This document shows, piece after piece, positions 62,469 to 64,000 of a stretch of DNA of 64,000 nucleotides. A model generated the notes under the pieces. It did no database searches. It was not told the origin of the DNA and saw only the letters and a list, made by a program, of their open reading frames with translations. Both the position numbers and the translations under genes were made by a program. Within the stretch, counting starts at the first letter, position 1. Every line of letters starts with the position of its first letter. This stretch comes from CAYTEO01 sp964436825 (GTDB taxonomy: Bacteria; Krumholzibacteriota; Krumholzibacteriia; LZORAL124-64-63), in the NCBI GenBank assembly GCA_964436825.1, contig CAYTEO010000006.1, positions 1-64,000 on the forward strand. The letters run 5' to 3'.

Positions 62469-64000
62469 CCGGCGGCGCGCGGTCCGGCCGCCGCGCCGTC
62501 CTGCTGCTGGTCGTGCTGGCGGTGGCCGCGGGTGCCACCGCCGTCCCGGCCAGGACGGGGCCGCTGGGGCCGGGGGGCGGCCGGACGCGCTACCGGGCGG
62601 ACCGGCTGGTCGACAGGATCATCGACGGCCGGCCGGTGACGACCCTGCTCGGCAACGTCCGGATCACCCGGGACACCACCTCCATCGCCAGCGACACCGC
62701 CCGGTTCTACCGTGACGAGGAGCTGTACGTCTTCCGCGGGCACATCACGATGACCCAGGGCCGGACCGTCCTGACCTGTCGCGACGCCGCCTACTCGTCC
62801 CCCCGCGACGAGGCCGATTTCGACGGCGATGTCAGGGTCGTCGACGGCGACGCCATCGCCACGGCCCGGCGCGCGGAGCTGCGCCGGGGCGGGGACCTGC
62901 TGCGGCTGATCGGTGATGCCCGCCTGGTCCTGCCCGAATACGTCGTCTGGGCCGACACGATCATCCGCTGGGGCGACGGCAGCCGGGGGGAGGCGTCCGG
63001 CCACGTCAAGATCGTCGATCCCGGCGGCGAGAGCGTCGTCACCGGCGACCACGCCGTCTTCGACCGCCGGCGCGACGTGGCGATCGTCGACCGCGCCCCC
63101 CGCCTGCTCAGCCGGGAGCAGGGCGGCCAGCCGCTCTACGGCACCTCGCGCGTCATGGCGTTCCACCGCGTGGGCCGGCGGGTCGTCATGGTCGACAGCG
63201 TGCGCATCCGCCAGGGGCGCCACACCGCCGCCGCCGACACGGCGGTCATCCACGGGCGCGAGAGGGTCGTCCTGACCGGTGCGCCGTGGCTGGACGACGG
63301 CGAGGGCAGCACGATGACGGCCAGGCGGATCGAGTTCCGCTACCGCGACGGGCAGCTGGACCGGGTCCTGCTGCACGGCGAGGCGACGATGCGCGACGAC
63401 CAGCCGGCGGCCCTGGCGAGCCGTTTCCGCGGCCTGCCGGACACCGACGTGCTGACCGGCGACACCATCAGCATCGACATGGCCGACCAGCGGCCCCGGT
63501 ACGCCCTGGTCGTCGGCGACGCCCACAGCATCTACGTTCCCGAGGATACCGAGGACGAGGTGGCCTACAACGACGTGGCCGGCGACACGATCGGGATCAC
63601 CTTCCGGGACCAGCGCGTCCGGCGGGTCGACGTCCGTGGCCACATGAGCGGCAACTACTACTTCGTCCGGCAGGACAGCATCGGCCGGTCGCGGCGGGAC
63701 AGCGTCCTCGTCCTGCCGGCGCCGGGCGACACGACGGCCGTCGCCGCCGCGGACACGCTCGCGGCCCCGCCGCCGTTCCCCTTCGCCGAGCGCCGCGAGA
63801 AGGTGGACTACCAGGGGCACCGCGCCCTGTTCGACCTCGAGGAGAAGCGGATCGTCATCGCGGGCGAGGCGCGCATGGTCTACGGCACCATGGACCTGAC
63901 GGCGCAGCAGATCCGCCTGGAGCTGCAGTCCCGCGAGCTCTACGCCACGGGGGAGCCGCTGCTGGTGGACGGGACCGAGAGGATCGCCGGCCGGAAGATG
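62465..64000 (+). CDS. OstA/LptA-like outer-membrane or periplasmic protein, runs off the end
   Basis: 512 codons are visible with no stop. A signal peptide (about 1-30) is followed by repeats of about 25 residues that read as OstA/LptA beta-jellyroll strands: VRITRDTTSIASDTARFYRD, YVFRGHITMTQG, DGDVRVVDGD, GDARLVLPEYVVWADT. Such proteins, LptA and the N-terminal part of LptD, carry LPS across the periplasm. The visible length is far beyond LptA (about 185 aa), so it may be an LptD-like protein or an FCB multi-OstA protein. GTG start overlaps the ROK stop. The C-terminal part is outside the window. Confidence 0.8.
   Translation, partial: MTGGARSGRRAVLLLVVLAVAAGATAVPARTGPLGPGGGRTRYRADRLVDRIIDGRPVTTLLGNVRITRDTTSIASDTARFYRDEELYVFRGHITMTQGRTVLTCRDAAYSSPRDEADFDGDVRVVDGDAIATARRAELRRGGDLLRLIGDARLVLPEYVVWADTIIRWGDGSRGEASGHVKIVDPGGESVVTGDHAVFDRRRDVAIVDRAPRLLSREQGGQPLYGTSRVMAFHRVGRRVVMVDSVRIRQGRHTAAADTAVIHGRERVVLTGAPWLDDGEGSTMTARRIEFRYRDGQLDRVLLHGEATMRDDQPAALASRFRGLPDTDVLTGDTISIDMADQRPRYALVVGDAHSIYVPEDTEDEVAYNDVAGDTIGITFRDQRVRRVDVRGHMSGNYYFVRQDSIGRSRRDSVLVLPAPGDTTAVAAADTLAAPPPFPFAERREKVDYQGHRALFDLEEKRIVIAGEARMVYGTMDLTAQQIRLELQSRELYATGEPLLVDGTERIAGRKM

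Overview
The window is very GC-rich (mostly about 70% G+C by eye) and almost fully coding. It carries 57 recognisable protein genes on both strands, many joined by ATGA/GTGA-type stop-start overlaps. I saw no rRNA, tRNA, CRISPR array, transposase or prophage gene. The marker content points to a Gram-negative member of the FCB superphylum, probably one of its high-GC candidate phyla (Krumholzibacteriota- or Eisenbacteria-like). The evidence is a PorX-type response regulator with a PglZ domain beside tsaE/tsaB, a PorV/PorQ-like barrel, a FlgD-like Ig tail on a secreted protein, an OstA/LptA-type protein and a bacterial sphingolipid operon. The phylum is an inference; no rRNA gene is present to settle it.

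Layout. 1-155 is a poly-G low-complexity edge, probably a sequencing or assembly artefact, that cuts off an adenosine deaminase gene. 495-3121: metG and a divergent short-chain dehydrogenase. 3233-5397: a small membrane protein, an FmdB zinc ribbon and an FGE/SUMF1-like lipoprotein. 5558-9855 (minus): serine palmitoyltransferase, GNAT acyltransferase, NAD-dependent reductase and PAP2 enzyme, a putative complete ceramide/phosphosphingolipid operon. 9971-13106 (minus): MEMO1, AMMECR1 and CstA. 13271-19255: STAS, Nudix, glycosyltransferase, Mrp ATPase, O-antigen ligase, sulfatase-like enzyme and PTS EIIA. 19363-28267: a cell-surface block (lamin-tail protein, PorV-like barrel, helix-hairpin-helix barrel protein, FadL-like barrel, 5'-nucleotidase-like enzyme). 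28413-34247: solo AAA+ unfoldase, zinc ribbon plus EIIA, rsgA, GT9, site-2 protease and a fibronectin-type lipoprotein. 34735-40668: HU, threonine aldolase, nadE, rsmI, CDP-alcohol phosphatidyltransferase, tmk and a C-terminal processing protease. 40870-42078 (minus): a Cys/Met-metabolism PLP enzyme. 42206-49646: two ABC ATPase/permease pairs and two M16 peptidase-family proteins. 50052-53094: a small membrane protein and pyrF-pyrE-GT39. 53230-64000: serS, histidine kinase, porX, tsaE, tsaB, rimI, accD, folC, a ROK kinase and an OstA-like protein that runs off the end.

How the genes fit together. Much of the window concerns the cell envelope: sphingolipid synthesis, O-antigen-type polymer handling, outer-membrane barrels, LPS transport and envelope proteolysis. 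These are interleaved with housekeeping operons for nucleotides, NAD, tRNA t6A, ribosome maturation and fatty-acid/folate synthesis. The most notable system is the compact four-gene sphingolipid operon with its own promoter. Next are the PorX/histidine-kinase pair embedded in the t6A operon and the predicted outer-membrane barrels that begin with ComEA-type helix-hairpin-helix domains.
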